Of a stretch of 39,439 bases of DNA, positions 9,682 to 19,366 are shown piece by piece (position 1 is the first letter of the stretch; every line of letters starts with the position of its first letter). Position numbers and translations under genes: made by a program. Below the pieces are notes generated by a model, which was given only the letters and a program-made list of their open reading frames with translations, was not told the origin of the DNA and searched no databases. The stretch is taken from the NCBI RefSeq assembly GCF_000753715.1, contig NZ_JPER01000010.1, positions 1 to 39,439 on the forward strand. The letters run 5' to 3'. The DNA comes from Pseudidiomarina salinarum (GTDB lineage Bacteria > Pseudomonadota > Gammaproteobacteria > Enterobacterales > Alteromonadaceae).

Positions 9682-12600
9682 ATGACGTCCCAGGCCGCAA
9701 CCACAGAACCACAGTTTATTCACCTTCGGGTACACAGCGATTTTTCAATGATCGATGGCCTGAATAAGGTGGGTCCGATCTGTGAGGCGACGGCTACGCG
9801 CAATATGCCGGCACTGGCAATTACTGACCAGATGAACCTCTGTGGGCTGGTCCGGTTTTACCGCACCACCCATAAACTCGGTCTGAAACCTATTGTCGGC
9901 TGCGATTTATGGGTGTTGGACCCTGAGCAACCCGATGAAGCGCCCAGTCGTCTGACTGCACTGGCCATGAACAACGATGGTTATCAGCAGCTGACGCAGT
10001 TGATTTCACGTGGCTACCTGGCCGGCCACCGGCAGGGCAAGCCCTGTGTTGACCAGCCCTGGCTGGCGGATCACAGCAACGGACTAATACTGCTCAGCGG
10101 CGGCCGTGAAGGCGATATCGGCCGTAAACTGCTGCACCATCACGAAGATGAAGCAGAAGCCGCGCTGGAGTTTTACCGCACGCACTTTCCTGATCGCTTC
10201 TATCTGGAGCTTATTCGTACCGGTCGCCCCGGCGAGGATGACTATATCCACGCGGCGGTCAAGCTGGCGGCCAAAACCGGTATGCCGGTGGTGGCGACCA
10301 ACGAAGTGGTGTTCCTGCAACCTGAAAACTTCCATGCGCATGAAGTGCGGGTGGCGGTGCATGACAGTTTCACCCTCGACGATAAGCGCCGGCCGAAAAG
10401 GTACAGTGATCAGCAATATCTGAAGAGCCCGGAGGAAATGGCCGAACTCTTTAAGGATATTCCGGAAGCGCTGGCCAATACCGTTGAAATAGCGAAACGT
10501 TGTAACGTTACCGTACAGCTCGATACGCCGGTATTACCGGAATTCCCCACCGGTGGAATGTCGCCGGGCGACTACCTGATTAAAAAGTCCCGCGAAGGGC
10601 TTGAGGTGCGTCTGCAGAAGTTGTTCCCGGATGCTGCGGAGCGGGCCGAACAGCGCAAAGAATATGACGAGCGGCTGGCGATTGAGCTCGAAGTAATCAA
10701 CCAGATGGGCTTTCCGGGTTACTTCCTGATCGTTATGGAGTTTATCCAGTGGTCGAAAGATAACGGCATTCCGGTTGGTCCGGGCCGGGGTTCAGGCGCG
10801 GGCTCACTGGTGGCTTATGCGTTGAAGATCACCGATCTGGATCCGCTGGAACTGGACCTGCTGTTTGAACGATTCCTTAACCCGGAACGGGTATCCATGC
10901 CCGATTTCGATATCGATTTCTGTATGGACCGCCGTGATGAAGTTATTGATCATGTGGCCGACTTATATGGCCGTGAAGCTGTCAGCCAGATTATTACCTT
11001 CGGTACCATGGCAGCGAAAGCGGCAATTCGTGACGTTGGCCGGGTGCTGGGGCACCCCTACGGCTTTGTCGACAAGATCACCAAGCTGGTGCCGCCGGAT
11101 CCGGGCATGACCCTGGAAAAAGCATTCGAAGTGGAGCCGCGTCTGGTCGAGATGTACGAGCAGGATGAAGATGTCCGCGACCTGATTGATATGGCGCGCA
11201 TTCTCGAAGGCGTGACCCGTAACGCCGGTAAACACGCCGGTGGCGTGGTTATCGCTCCGACCAAGATCACGGACTATTCGCCGTTATACTGCGACGATGA
11301 AGGCAAACAGCCGGTTACCCAGTTTGATAAAAACGATGTGGAAGCCGCTGGCCTGGTTAAATTCGACTTCCTGGGACTGCGCACCCTGACGATTATTCAG
11401 TGGGCGCTGGACATGATCAACGCGAATCGCGCGAAGGAGGGGGACGACCCCATCTTCATCGAAGATATTCCGTTGCAGGATCCGCAATGCTTCCGGCTAC
11501 TGAAAACCGGAAAAACCACCGCGGTGTTTCAGCTTGAATCGCGCGGCATGAAAGAGCTGATCAAAAAGCTGAAGCCGGATAGCTTCGAAGATATTATCGC
11601 ACTGGTGGCGCTATTCCGGCCCGGCCCTTTGCAGTCGGGCATGGTCGATAACTTTATCGACCGTAAGCATGGCCGTGAAGCCATCAGTTATCCGGATAAA
11701 GACTACCAGCACGAATTGCTCAAACCGATTCTGGAACCCACCTACGGGGTTATTCTGTACCAGGAACAGGTAATGCAGATCGCACAGGTGCTGGCCGGCT
11801 ATTCGCTCGGCGGCGCTGACTTGCTGCGCCGGGCTATGGGTAAGAAAAAACCTGAAGAAATGGCCAAACAACGGGCGGTATTTGAAGAAGGCGCAAAAAA
11901 TAACGGGATTGACCCGGAACTTGCGGTTAAAATCTTCGATCTGGTAGAGAAGTTTGCCGGGTACGGCTTTAACAAATCGCATTCAGCCGCCTATGCGCTG
12001 GTTTCTTATCAGACGCTGTGGATGAAAACCCACTATCCGGCGCAGTTCATGGCCGCCGTGATGTCGGCTGATATGGACAACACCGACAAGATTGTGACGC
12101 TGGTAGATGAGTGCGAGCAAATGGGGCTGACCCTGTTGCCGCCGGATGTGAACAAAGGCCAGTACAAATTCACCGTCGATGCGGACCAGCAGATTATCTA
12201 CGGAATTGGTGCGATTAAGGGCGTAGGCGAGGCGCCGATAGAAGCCATTCTGCAAGCGCGTAATGAAGGCGGCCCCTTTACCGATTTATTTGATTTCTGT
12301 TGTCGGGTGGATCTGAAACGGCTAAACCGCCGGGTGCTCGAGAAGCTGATCAAAGGCGGCGCTATGGATAGCCTTGGCCCGCATCGTGCTTCCTTAATGG
12401 CAACGATGGACAAAGCGATGCGGCAGGCTGAGCAACACGCGCGCGCTGAAGAGATTGGTCAGTCTGATTTGTTCGGGGTACTGACGACTTCAGATGACAG
12501 TGCTGAAATTGAACATGAGTTCGTAAAAGTCGCCCCATGGCCCGAAGCGCAATGGCTGGAAGGCGAACGCGAGACCCTTGGGCTATACTTGACGGGGCAT

Positions 12601-13185
12601 CCGATTAATCGCTACCGTGCGGAGCTGCGCAATTATGCTGCAGGTACGCTGGCCGACGTAAAACCGACTGGTCGTGATCAGGTGACAACGGTTGCCGGGC
12701 TGGTAATTGACGTGCGTACCCTGGTCAACAAAAAAGGGCATCGCTGGGCGATAGTGACGCTGGATGATAAAACGGCGCGGCTGGATGTGCGCTTTTTCGC
12801 GCAAGATTATGAAAATCACTACGAATTGCTGGTAAAAGACAAGATATTGGTGGTGAAAGGAGAGGTCAGCTTTGATGAATACTCCGGGGGCAATACAATG
12901 TCCGCGCGCGAAGTCATGACCATCACCGGGATGCGCGAGCAATATGCCAAGGGATTAAAGCTGACGCTGCGCCCGGAACAGTTAGCAGGCGCCGGACTGA
13001 AACAGCTGACCCAGCTGCTGGCACCTTACAAGCAGGGGACTTGCCCGTTACGTCTATGCTATGTACGTGACGATGTGAGTGCGGAATATAAAGCCGCCAC
13101 AGAATGGCATGTAACGCCGGCTGATGAATTATTGCACGAGTTGGAAGTCCAACTTGGTAAGAAACATGTTTCTTTAGAATTTTAA
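9682..13185 (+). CDS. dnaE: DNA polymerase III alpha subunit
   Basis: A 1167-residue replicative polymerase (E. coli DnaE 1160). The N-terminal PHP domain begins [19 protein letters not shown]. The catalytic palm has PDFDIDF at residues 407-413, with D410 and D412 as the metal-binding aspartates, and a third in KFDFLGL (D562). A sliding-clamp binding motif resembling QxxLF is seen as QSDLF near residue 929. The C-terminal part carries an OB-fold-like region. It starts the plus-strand run dnaE-accA-tilS. In E. coli rnhB lies directly upstream of dnaE, but here rnhB is about 17 kb away. Confidence 0.98.
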   Translation: MTSQAATTEPQFIHLRVHSDFSMIDGLNKVGPICEATATRNMPALAITDQMNLCGLVRFYRTTHKLGLKPIVGCDLWVLDPEQPDEAPSRLTALAMNNDGYQQLTQLISRGYLAGHRQGKPCVDQPWLADHSNGLILLSGGREGDIGRKLLHHHEDEAEAALEFYRTHFPDRFYLELIRTGRPGEDDYIHAAVKLAAKTGMPVVATNEVVFLQPENFHAHEVRVAVHDSFTLDDKRRPKRYSDQQYLKSPEEMAELFKDIPEALANTVEIAKRCNVTVQLDTPVLPEFPTGGMSPGDYLIKKSREGLEVRLQKLFPDAAERAEQRKEYDERLAIELEVINQMGFPGYFLIVMEFIQWSKDNGIPVGPGRGSGAGSLVAYALKITDLDPLELDLLFERFLNPERVSMPDFDIDFCMDRRDEVIDHVADLYGREAVSQIITFGTMAAKAAIRDVGRVLGHPYGFVDKITKLVPPDPGMTLEKAFEVEPRLVEMYEQDEDVRDLIDMARILEGVTRNAGKHAGGVVIAPTKITDYSPLYCDDEGKQPVTQFDKNDVEAAGLVKFDFLGLRTLTIIQWALDMINANRAKEGDDPIFIEDIPLQDPQCFRLLKTGKTTAVFQLESRGMKELIKKLKPDSFEDIIALVALFRPGPLQSGMVDNFIDRKHGREAISYPDKDYQHELLKPILEPTYGVILYQEQVMQIAQVLAGYSLGGADLLRRAMGKKKPEEMAKQRAVFEEGAKNNGIDPELAVKIFDLVEKFAGYGFNKSHSAAYALVSYQTLWMKTHYPAQFMAAVMSADMDNTDKIVTLVDECEQMGLTLLPPDVNKGQYKFTVDADQQIIYGIGAIKGVGEAPIEAILQARNEGGPFTDLFDFCCRVDLKRLNRRVLEKLIKGGAMDSLGPHRASLMATMDKAMRQAEQHARAEEIGQSDLFGVLTTSDDSAEIEHEFVKVAPWPEAQWLEGERETLGLYLTGHPINRYRAELRNYAAGTLADVKPTGRDQVTTVAGLVIDVRTLVNKKGHRWAIVTLDDKTARLDVRFFAQDYENHYELLVKDKILVVKGEVSFDEYSGGNTMSAREVMTITGMREQYAKGLKLTLRPEQLAGAGLKQLTQLLAPYKQGTCPLRLCYVRDDVSAEYKAATEWHVTPADELLHELEVQLGKKHVSLEF

Positions 13186-13203
13186 TGGCAAACAGGAACC
13201 ATA

Positions 13204-14160
13204 ATGAGTCTGCAATTTTTAGATTTTGAAAAACCTATTGCTGAGCTACAGGCGCAAATCGAAGAACTAAAGTCTGTGAGTGCCAAAGGTGATTTTGATA
13301 TCAATGTTGAGGATGAAGTCCGCACGCTGCAACAAAAGCGTGAACAGCTCATCAAAAAGATCTTCGGTGATCTGGGTGCCTGGCAGGTTGCACAGCTGGC
13401 GCGTCATCCGGAGCGTCCTTATACGCTGGATTATATCGAGCATATGTTCACGGATTTTGACGAACTTGCCGGCGACCGCACGTTTGCCAATGACCGTGCC
13501 ATTGTTGGCGGTACCGCGCGGCTGGATGGTCAGCCGGTAATGGTTATTGGTCACCAGAAAGGCCGTGAAACCAAGGAAAAAATCAAACGTAACTTTGGTA
13601 TGCCCAAACCAGAAGGCTATCGCAAAGCTTTGCGCCTGATGGAAATGGCCGAACGCTTTAAACTGCCGATTGTTACCTTTATCGATACCCCGGGTGCCTA
13701 TCCGGGAATCGGTGCGGAAGAGCGGGGCCAGTCAGAGGCTATCGCCCGTAACCTGAAAGTAATGGCGCGGCTGACCGTACCTATCGTCTGCACCGTTATT
13801 GGCGAAGGGGGTTCCGGTGGTGCGCTGGCGATTGGCGTCGGCGATAAAGTGAACATGCTGCAGTACAGCACCTATTCAGTTATCTCCCCCGAGGGTTGTG
13901 CTTCGATTCTCTGGAAAAGCGCCGCAAAAGCCGAATTAGCAGCTGAAGCCATGGGCGTAACTGCTGGTCGCAGCCTGGAACTGGGTCTGATTGATGCCAT
14001 TATCGAAGAACCGCTCGGCGGCGCGCATCGCGACCACCCCGAGATGGCGAAGCGCCTGAAAAAGCAGATCCTGTCTGATTTAGGCAAGCTTGAGAAACTG
14101 GATAAGAGCAGCCTGTTAGATCAACGCTATCAGAAACTGATGTCGTTCGGTTACTGCTGA
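13204..14160 (+). CDS. accA: Acetyl-CoA carboxylase carboxyltransferase alpha subunit
   Basis: A 318-residue protein (E. coli 319) that, with AccD, transfers the carboxyl group from biotin to acetyl-CoA to make malonyl-CoA for fatty-acid synthesis. The N-terminus [20 protein letters not shown] is characteristic. The crotonase-like core includes [20 protein letters not shown] and [15 protein letters not shown] (residues 200-214). It follows dnaE by 18 bases, and AGGAA precedes its start. The dnaE-accA neighbourhood is conserved in gammaproteobacteria. Confidence 0.98.
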   Translation: MSLQFLDFEKPIAELQAQIEELKSVSAKGDFDINVEDEVRTLQQKREQLIKKIFGDLGAWQVAQLARHPERPYTLDYIEHMFTDFDELAGDRTFANDRAIVGGTARLDGQPVMVIGHQKGRETKEKIKRNFGMPKPEGYRKALRLMEMAERFKLPIVTFIDTPGAYPGIGAEERGQSEAIARNLKVMARLTVPIVCTVIGEGGSGGALAIGVGDKVNMLQYSTYSVISPEGCASILWKSAAKAELAAEAMGVTAGRSLELGLIDAIIEEPLGGAHRDHPEMAKRLKKQILSDLGKLEKLDKSSLLDQRYQKLMSFGYC

Positions 14161-14167
14161 TTTTGTT

Positions 14168-15157
14168 ATGACGACTGAGCAGCCTCTGTGCGATCTTTAT
14201 CCCGTACTTACACAGAGCCTCAGTTGTCTTGATCTGAAACCGGGGCAGCAACTGGTTGCCTGCCTTGGTGGCGGAGCGGATTCGCAGACAATCCTTGATC
14301 TGCTGGATCGCTATCGCACCGAACACCCGCATTACGACTACCTCGCAATTCATCTTGACCATGAGTTTCATCCTGCCTCCGGCGAATGGGCCCAGGGGCT
14401 GGTGGATGACTGCGCCCGGCGGCAATTTCCCCTGTATACCGAAATCCTGGCCGTGCCGGGCGGCAGCAGAATCAGTAAAGAAGCCGCCGGCCGTGAAGCC
14501 CGCTATGCGCGCATGGCGGAAGTGGCAAAGCCGGATGCCGTGTTGCTGCTGGGCCAGCATCGTAACGATCAGATTGAAACCTTTTTGCTGCAGCTCAAGC
14601 GGGGCAGTGGCCCTAAAGGCCTGTCGGCAATGGCGGCAATCGCGCCCGGGCAGCACCAGCAACAATGGGTTCGCCCACTACTGCGGGTAAGCAAAGCCGA
14701 AATTTATCGCTATGCCGAACAGCATCAGCTGTTCTGGATAGAAGACGAGACCAACTTTGACACCACCATAGATCGTAATTTCTTACGTCATCAGGTGGTT
14801 CCGCTGCTGGAACAACGCTGGCCACAATTTGGCGAAGCCGTGCTGCGCAGCGCGTCCTTGTGTGCCGAGCAGCAGCAGTTGCTGGATGAACTGCTCAGCG
14901 TTCAGGTTGAGCCCTTGCTGGATGGCGGCGGGAACTTACAGAGTAAGCCGCTGGAACAGGCTTCGCCGCAACTGCAACGCGCAGCACTGCGATTCTGGCT
15001 GGCGCGCCGCAACGCCTCTATGCCGTCCTACGCGCAGCTGGAGCAATTGCGCACCCAGATGTTGCTGACCACCAACGACGCCAGCCCTGCCGTTAGCTGG
15101 GGGCGCTATACCGTAACCCGGCGGCGTGACCGCACCCTGGAACTCAGCTACCGATGA
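14168..15157 (+). CDS. tilS: tRNA(Ile)-lysidine synthase, short form
   Basis: A 329-residue member of the TilS family, which converts C34 of tRNA-Ile2 to lysidine so that it reads AUA. The N-terminal ATPase domain has a PP-loop reading GGGADS (usual form SGGxDS), and the second motif reads GQHRNDQIETF. The segment WIEDETNFDTTIDRNFLRHQ and the following helical region match the family. The protein ends where E. coli TilS (432 residues) still has a C-terminal domain of about 100 residues. It stops in ATGA shared with the next gene, so this is not a cut-off at a window edge. The start at 14168 follows accA by 7 bases. Confidence 0.9.
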   Translation: MTTEQPLCDLYPVLTQSLSCLDLKPGQQLVACLGGGADSQTILDLLDRYRTEHPHYDYLAIHLDHEFHPASGEWAQGLVDDCARRQFPLYTEILAVPGGSRISKEAAGREARYARMAEVAKPDAVLLLGQHRNDQIETFLLQLKRGSGPKGLSAMAAIAPGQHQQQWVRPLLRVSKAEIYRYAEQHQLFWIEDETNFDTTIDRNFLRHQVVPLLEQRWPQFGEAVLRSASLCAEQQQLLDELLSVQVEPLLDGGGNLQSKPLEQASPQLQRAALRFWLARRNASMPSYAQLEQLRTQMLLTTNDASPAVSWGRYTVTRRRDRTLELSYR

Positions 15158-16038
15158 TTAATCAGCGCAGAGCAATCCTATATGGCTTACTGGCTGTATT
15201 GCTCTGGGCTACAGTCGCAACGGCCTTTAAGCTGGCGTTAATCTATCTCACCCCGCGGCAGCTGCTGTTTATTGCCGCGCTCACCAGCCTGGTCTTTTTC
15301 GCCGTGGTCATCAGTGTGCAGCGCAAGTGGTCCCAGGCGGTGGCGGTGGCGCGTGTACACATCGGCTTTTACTGCCTGCAGGGGTTTATTAATCCTTTCG
15401 CCTACTACTGGATACTTTTTATGGCCTACAACCAGCTGCCAGCCCAGCAGGCGCAGGCCATCAACTATACCTGGGCTATCACCATGGCGTTGCTGGCGGT
15501 GCCTATCCTTAAGCAAAAACTGTCGGGCCGCGAGCTGCTGGCGATGCTGATCGCTTATTGTGGCGTAGCCCTGATTGCCACCGGCGGGCGCTGGGATCTG
15601 GCGCAAACGAACTGGTCGGGCGTTGGCCTCGCGTTACTGAGCACCTTGCTGTGGGCCGGTTACTGGCTCATCAATACCCGCAACCATGATCAGCCCGTGA
15701 TTGCCTTGTTCTGGTGCTTCTTCTGGGGCGTGGTGTGGCTGCTGGCGGCAGCGCTCATTTGGCCAGAACCCTGGATGCCTGCCTGGCAGGGGCTGGTGGC
15801 CGGTATCTACGTGGGTATTTTTGAAATGGGTCTGACCTTTTTAATCTGGCTCACGGCGATGCGCACGGCCAGCAAAACCAGCCAGGTATCAGCACTGATC
15901 TTCCTGAGTCCGTTTTTGTCATTGATCCTGATCTACTCTATATTGGGCGAAGAGATTTACCTGACTACGTTGATAGGGCTGTCACTGATTTGTGGCGGAC
16001 TCTATCTGTTGCGTGGCACCACTAAGAAGGATGCTTAA
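15154..16038 (+). CDS. EamA/DMT family transporter
   Basis: A 294-residue integral membrane protein with about ten hydrophobic segments in two repeated halves, the pattern of the EamA drug/metabolite transporter superfamily. The first half begins GLLAVLLWATVATAFKLAL, the second half GVGLALLSTLLWAGYWLINT. The substrate cannot be told from sequence. The ATG overlaps the tilS stop (ATGA), and the next gene begins at the base after its TAA, so it is in the middle of a compact transcript. Confidence 0.9.
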   Translation: MINQRRAILYGLLAVLLWATVATAFKLALIYLTPRQLLFIAALTSLVFFAVVISVQRKWSQAVAVARVHIGFYCLQGFINPFAYYWILFMAYNQLPAQQAQAINYTWAITMALLAVPILKQKLSGRELLAMLIAYCGVALIATGGRWDLAQTNWSGVGLALLSTLLWAGYWLINTRNHDQPVIALFWCFFWGVVWLLAAALIWPEPWMPAWQGLVAGIYVGIFEMGLTFLIWLTAMRTASKTSQVSALIFLSPFLSLILIYSILGEEIYLTTLIGLSLICGGLYLLRGTTKKDA

Positions 16039-18009
16039 GTGAATAGCGGATTTACCGACGTACTATTGCTGCTGGCCCTCGCAGTTGTACTGGTGTGGGG
16101 ATTTCGCCGTGTGCGTTTGCCCGCTATCCTGGCTTATCTGGCTGCGGGCCTGATTGCCGGCCCCTACATCACCGGCTGGATTGCCGACCCCAATGAATAC
16201 CATTTTGTCGCTGAGCTGGGCGTAGTGCTGCTGCTGTTTTCACTCGGACTCGAATTCTCGCTGCCAAAGATGATCGCCATGCGCAAGCTGGTGTTCGGGC
16301 TGGGGGCGGGTCAGGTCGTCATTTGTACCATTTTGTTTGCGTTACTGGCGGTACTGCTGCTGGATGACTGGGCCGCCGCGTTCGTGGTTGGTGGTATCGT
16401 CGCGCTGTCCTCTACCGCCGTGGTAATTAAGCAACTGGCAGAAAGCGGACAACTGACCACCAAGAAAGGTCAGGTGACGGTATCGGTGCTGCTATTCCAG
16501 GATCTGGCCGTAGTCCCGATGTTGATTATTATTCCGCTGCTGGCGGCCACCAACGATATCAGCATCTGGGAAAGCCTGGGGCTGGCACTGCTTAAAGGTG
16601 CCGGCGTGGTGATACTGCTGATGGCCATCGGCAAATGGGTGCTGCCCCATATCTTCAAAGAAATTGCCCGGCTGCGTACCGATGAGCTATTTGTACTGGC
16701 CACCTTACTGGTAGCGCTGGTCGCCGGCGGCTTAACCCACTTGTTTGGCCTGTCGATGGCGCTGGGTGCTTTTCTGGCCGGCATGATGCTCGGTGAGAGC
16801 AAGTATAAACACCAACTGGAAGCCGATATCAGGCCGTTCCGCGATATTCTGATGGGGCTGTTCTTTATTACCGTCGGCATGCAGCTGAATCTGGACGTGT
16901 TCCTGCGCAATATGCACTGGGTGATCCTGGCGATGCTGGTGATTGGGGTGGTGAAATTTTTCATTATCCGCGGGCTGGCCGGGTTGATGGGTGAGCGACG
17001 CGAAGACAGCTGGGCCGCGGGCCTGATGCTGTTCCAGATGGGTGAGTTTGGCTTTGTACTGGTATCGCTGGCATTAACCTATCAGCTGCTGCCGCCGGAT
17101 TTTGCCTCGCTGCTGGTCGGCATCGGCGTGTTCGGTATGGCACTCACCCCGGTTATTATCCAGCGCAATAACGCCATCGTTAAGAAGCTGCTGAACTGGC
17201 GCGGCAAAAAGGCTGAGGATTTACCCAAAGAAGCTATCCCAACTCCGGAGAAACCGAGCCGGGTACTGATTCTGGGATTTGGCCGGGTCGGGCAGACGGT
17301 GAGTCGCTTTCTGCGTGCCGAGGATATTGACTATCTGGCCATTGACCACGATCCGCGGCGGGTTCAGGAAGCTCAGGCTGGTGGTGCCAATGTGTTCTTT
17401 GGAGATGCCGGCCGAAGGGATATCCTCAAGGCCGTATATGCTGACAAAGCGGCGCTGATTATCATCAGCTTCGCCGAAGATGACCGGGCCATTGCAGTGC
17501 TCAAATCCGTGCGTTCACTGAACGAAAGGGCAGAGATTATCGTGCGTAGCCGCGACGACATGAAGCTCAGTGTGATGATGGATGAAGGGGCGACCCAGGT
17601 GGTTCCGGATACGCTGGAGGCGAGCCTGATGCTGGTTTCACAGGTACTGCGGCGCAGTGCTATTCCGATCCGCCGGATCCTGTCGCAACTGGATAAAGCG
17701 CGGCGTGAGCATTATGGTGATATGCATGGGTTTTATCCGGGCGAAACCACCGACATGGACCCGGAAAAAATCGATCGACTTACTTTCCTGCATGCTGTGG
17801 CACTGCCGGAGCAAGCCTTTGCGGTAGGCAAAAAGCCGCGGGAGCTGGAACTGGATGACATTAAGGTAAAAATTAAATCAGTGCGCAGGAACGACGAAGA
17901 ACTTACTGAAATCGATGATGATTTCACGTTCGCTGAGGATGATGTGGTGCTGCTGGCCGGTTCACCGCGAGCGGTGGAAGAGGGTGAAAGCTATCTGCTG
18001 AACGGATGA
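16039..18009 (+). CDS. Kef/YbaL-type cation:proton antiporter with TrkA-N domain
   Basis: A 656-residue CPA2 membrane protein. About 12 membrane segments fill residues 1-375, including LGVVLLLFSLGLEFSLPKM and the conserved stretch SVLLFQDLAVVPMLIIIP. Residues about 405-520 form a TrkA-N (RCK) domain with GFGRVGQTVSRFL, the nucleotide-binding GxGxxG. A TrkA-C-like region lies at the C-terminus (about 575-655). The family exports K+ or Na+ in exchange for protons, often gated by nucleotides or glutathione; the ion is not decided here. It starts with GTG immediately after the previous TAA. Confidence 0.9.
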   Translation: MNSGFTDVLLLLALAVVLVWGFRRVRLPAILAYLAAGLIAGPYITGWIADPNEYHFVAELGVVLLLFSLGLEFSLPKMIAMRKLVFGLGAGQVVICTILFALLAVLLLDDWAAAFVVGGIVALSSTAVVIKQLAESGQLTTKKGQVTVSVLLFQDLAVVPMLIIIPLLAATNDISIWESLGLALLKGAGVVILLMAIGKWVLPHIFKEIARLRTDELFVLATLLVALVAGGLTHLFGLSMALGAFLAGMMLGESKYKHQLEADIRPFRDILMGLFFITVGMQLNLDVFLRNMHWVILAMLVIGVVKFFIIRGLAGLMGERREDSWAAGLMLFQMGEFGFVLVSLALTYQLLPPDFASLLVGIGVFGMALTPVIIQRNNAIVKKLLNWRGKKAEDLPKEAIPTPEKPSRVLILGFGRVGQTVSRFLRAEDIDYLAIDHDPRRVQEAQAGGANVFFGDAGRRDILKAVYADKAALIIISFAEDDRAIAVLKSVRSLNERAEIIVRSRDDMKLSVMMDEGATQVVPDTLEASLMLVSQVLRRSAIPIRRILSQLDKARREHYGDMHGFYPGETTDMDPEKIDRLTFLHAVALPEQAFAVGKKPRELELDDIKVKIKSVRRNDEELTEIDDDFTFAEDDVVLLAGSPRAVEEGESYLLNG

Positions 18010-18121
18010 AATAAAGGCTACCACTGCAGTCTGAAACAAATCGCAACACAAAGGCGCTTAGCTATTCTTGTCTAATCCCTCATACTATGTGCGTCTTTAA
18101 CCTGTAACGGAATTACTGCTA

Positions 18122-19351
18122 ATGGCTTTTAAGAAACGAGTTTTGTTACCCCCCGCGATTATTCTGGTCGCCATCTTACTGGTTGTTGTTTTAGTGAGTA
18201 TGCGTCCGGAACCGCCCAAACGTGAAACTATCCGACCCGCCGTACTGGTGGAGGTCAAAGAAGTTCAGCCTGAGGATGTCAATTTCCTGGTGGCAGGACA
18301 AGGTAACGTTGAAGCGCGTAACAGTACCACATTAGTCGCCCAGGTCACCGGACAGGTTATTGATATGGCCGATAACTTCGTTGCCGGTGGCTTTTTTAAA
18401 AAAGGCGACGTGTTATTACGCATCGACCCTTCTGATTATCGGGTAGCGGTACAAAGCGCGAAGGCCAATCTTGCCCAGGCGCGCTCGAATCTTGCCGAAG
18501 AGAGCGCCCGTGCTCAGGTGGCCAAAGAAGAATGGGAATCGTTGCAGATGGGTGAAATCCCGGATTTGGGCCTGCGTAAGCCACAGGTAGCCAGTGCTGT
18601 TGCTGCAGTACAATCGGCAGAGGCCGCAGTTGCTAAAGCAGAGCGGGACCTGGCCCGTACTGAAATTAAAGCGCCATTTGATGGGTTGCTACAAAGTAAA
18701 AATGTTGATCTGGGTCAGTTCGTGTCGATGAACTCGCAGATCGGACAGATCATGAGCACCAACATAGCAGAAGTTCGTGTGCCGCTGAGTGACCGTGATA
18801 TTTCCTATCTGGAACTGCCGGAAATTGGCAACACCCTGGGGCTGGAAGAATTACCTGAAGTTGAACTCTATTCGGATGTCGCTGGCCAGCGTCACAGCTG
18901 GATGGGACGACTGGTGCGTACCGAGGGCGTGTTGGATCCGGCCAGCCGGGTTATCTATGGCGTGGTTGAGGTCAAAGACCCGTACAACCGCGCCGGCCAG
19001 ACCCATGAAACACCACTGCGCTTTGGCCGCTTTGTACAGCTGAACATCGAAGGTGTCGAAGCCGAACAGGTTTATACCCTGCCGCGCTACGCATTAACCA
19101 CTACCGGCAAACTATGGGTGGTGGATGAAGATCGCCGCCTGAGCATGCGTGATGTGAGTGTGTTGCGCGCCGAAGCTAATACAATATACGTCGATGAAGG
19201 CCTGCAGCCTGGCGACAAAGTGGTATTAACGCAGCTATCTAACGCCTTGGTCGGAATGAAAGTGCGGCTGCCAGGCGATCCTTTGCCTGAGGAAAATCAA
19301 GAAACCCCGGCCAGTGAATCTGACGACAGCGCCGCTGTCGGCAGTAATTAA
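18122..19351 (+). CDS. RND efflux pump periplasmic adaptor (membrane fusion protein)
   Basis: A 409-residue adaptor with one N-terminal membrane anchor (residues about 8-27) and a periplasmic body. The lipoyl-like half-motifs VEARNSTTLVAQVTGQV and ARTEIKAPFDGLLQSKNVDL flank a helical hairpin (about 100-180), then beta-barrel and membrane-proximal domains follow. It would bridge the inner-membrane permease encoded next to an outer-membrane channel. The permease starts 15 bases downstream. No outer-membrane channel gene is present in the window. Confidence 0.92.
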   Translation: MAFKKRVLLPPAIILVAILLVVVLVSMRPEPPKRETIRPAVLVEVKEVQPEDVNFLVAGQGNVEARNSTTLVAQVTGQVIDMADNFVAGGFFKKGDVLLRIDPSDYRVAVQSAKANLAQARSNLAEESARAQVAKEEWESLQMGEIPDLGLRKPQVASAVAAVQSAEAAVAKAERDLARTEIKAPFDGLLQSKNVDLGQFVSMNSQIGQIMSTNIAEVRVPLSDRDISYLELPEIGNTLGLEELPEVELYSDVAGQRHSWMGRLVRTEGVLDPASRVIYGVVEVKDPYNRAGQTHETPLRFGRFVQLNIEGVEAEQVYTLPRYALTTTGKLWVVDEDRRLSMRDVSVLRAEANTIYVDEGLQPGDKVVLTQLSNALVGMKVRLPGDPLPEENQETPASESDDSAAVGSN

Positions 19352-19366
19352 TCAGGAGCCTTACCT

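Noticed and set aside
14000-14665. A 221-residue minus-strand ORF
   Set aside because: It is antisense to the end of accA and the first half of tilS, both well supported; the protein looks like a reverse-frame shadow.
15130-15160. Possible frameshift at the end of tilS that would explain the missing C-terminal domain
   Set aside because: The downstream gene begins in a shared ATGA and is intact; I saw no TilS C-terminal residues in the other frames.
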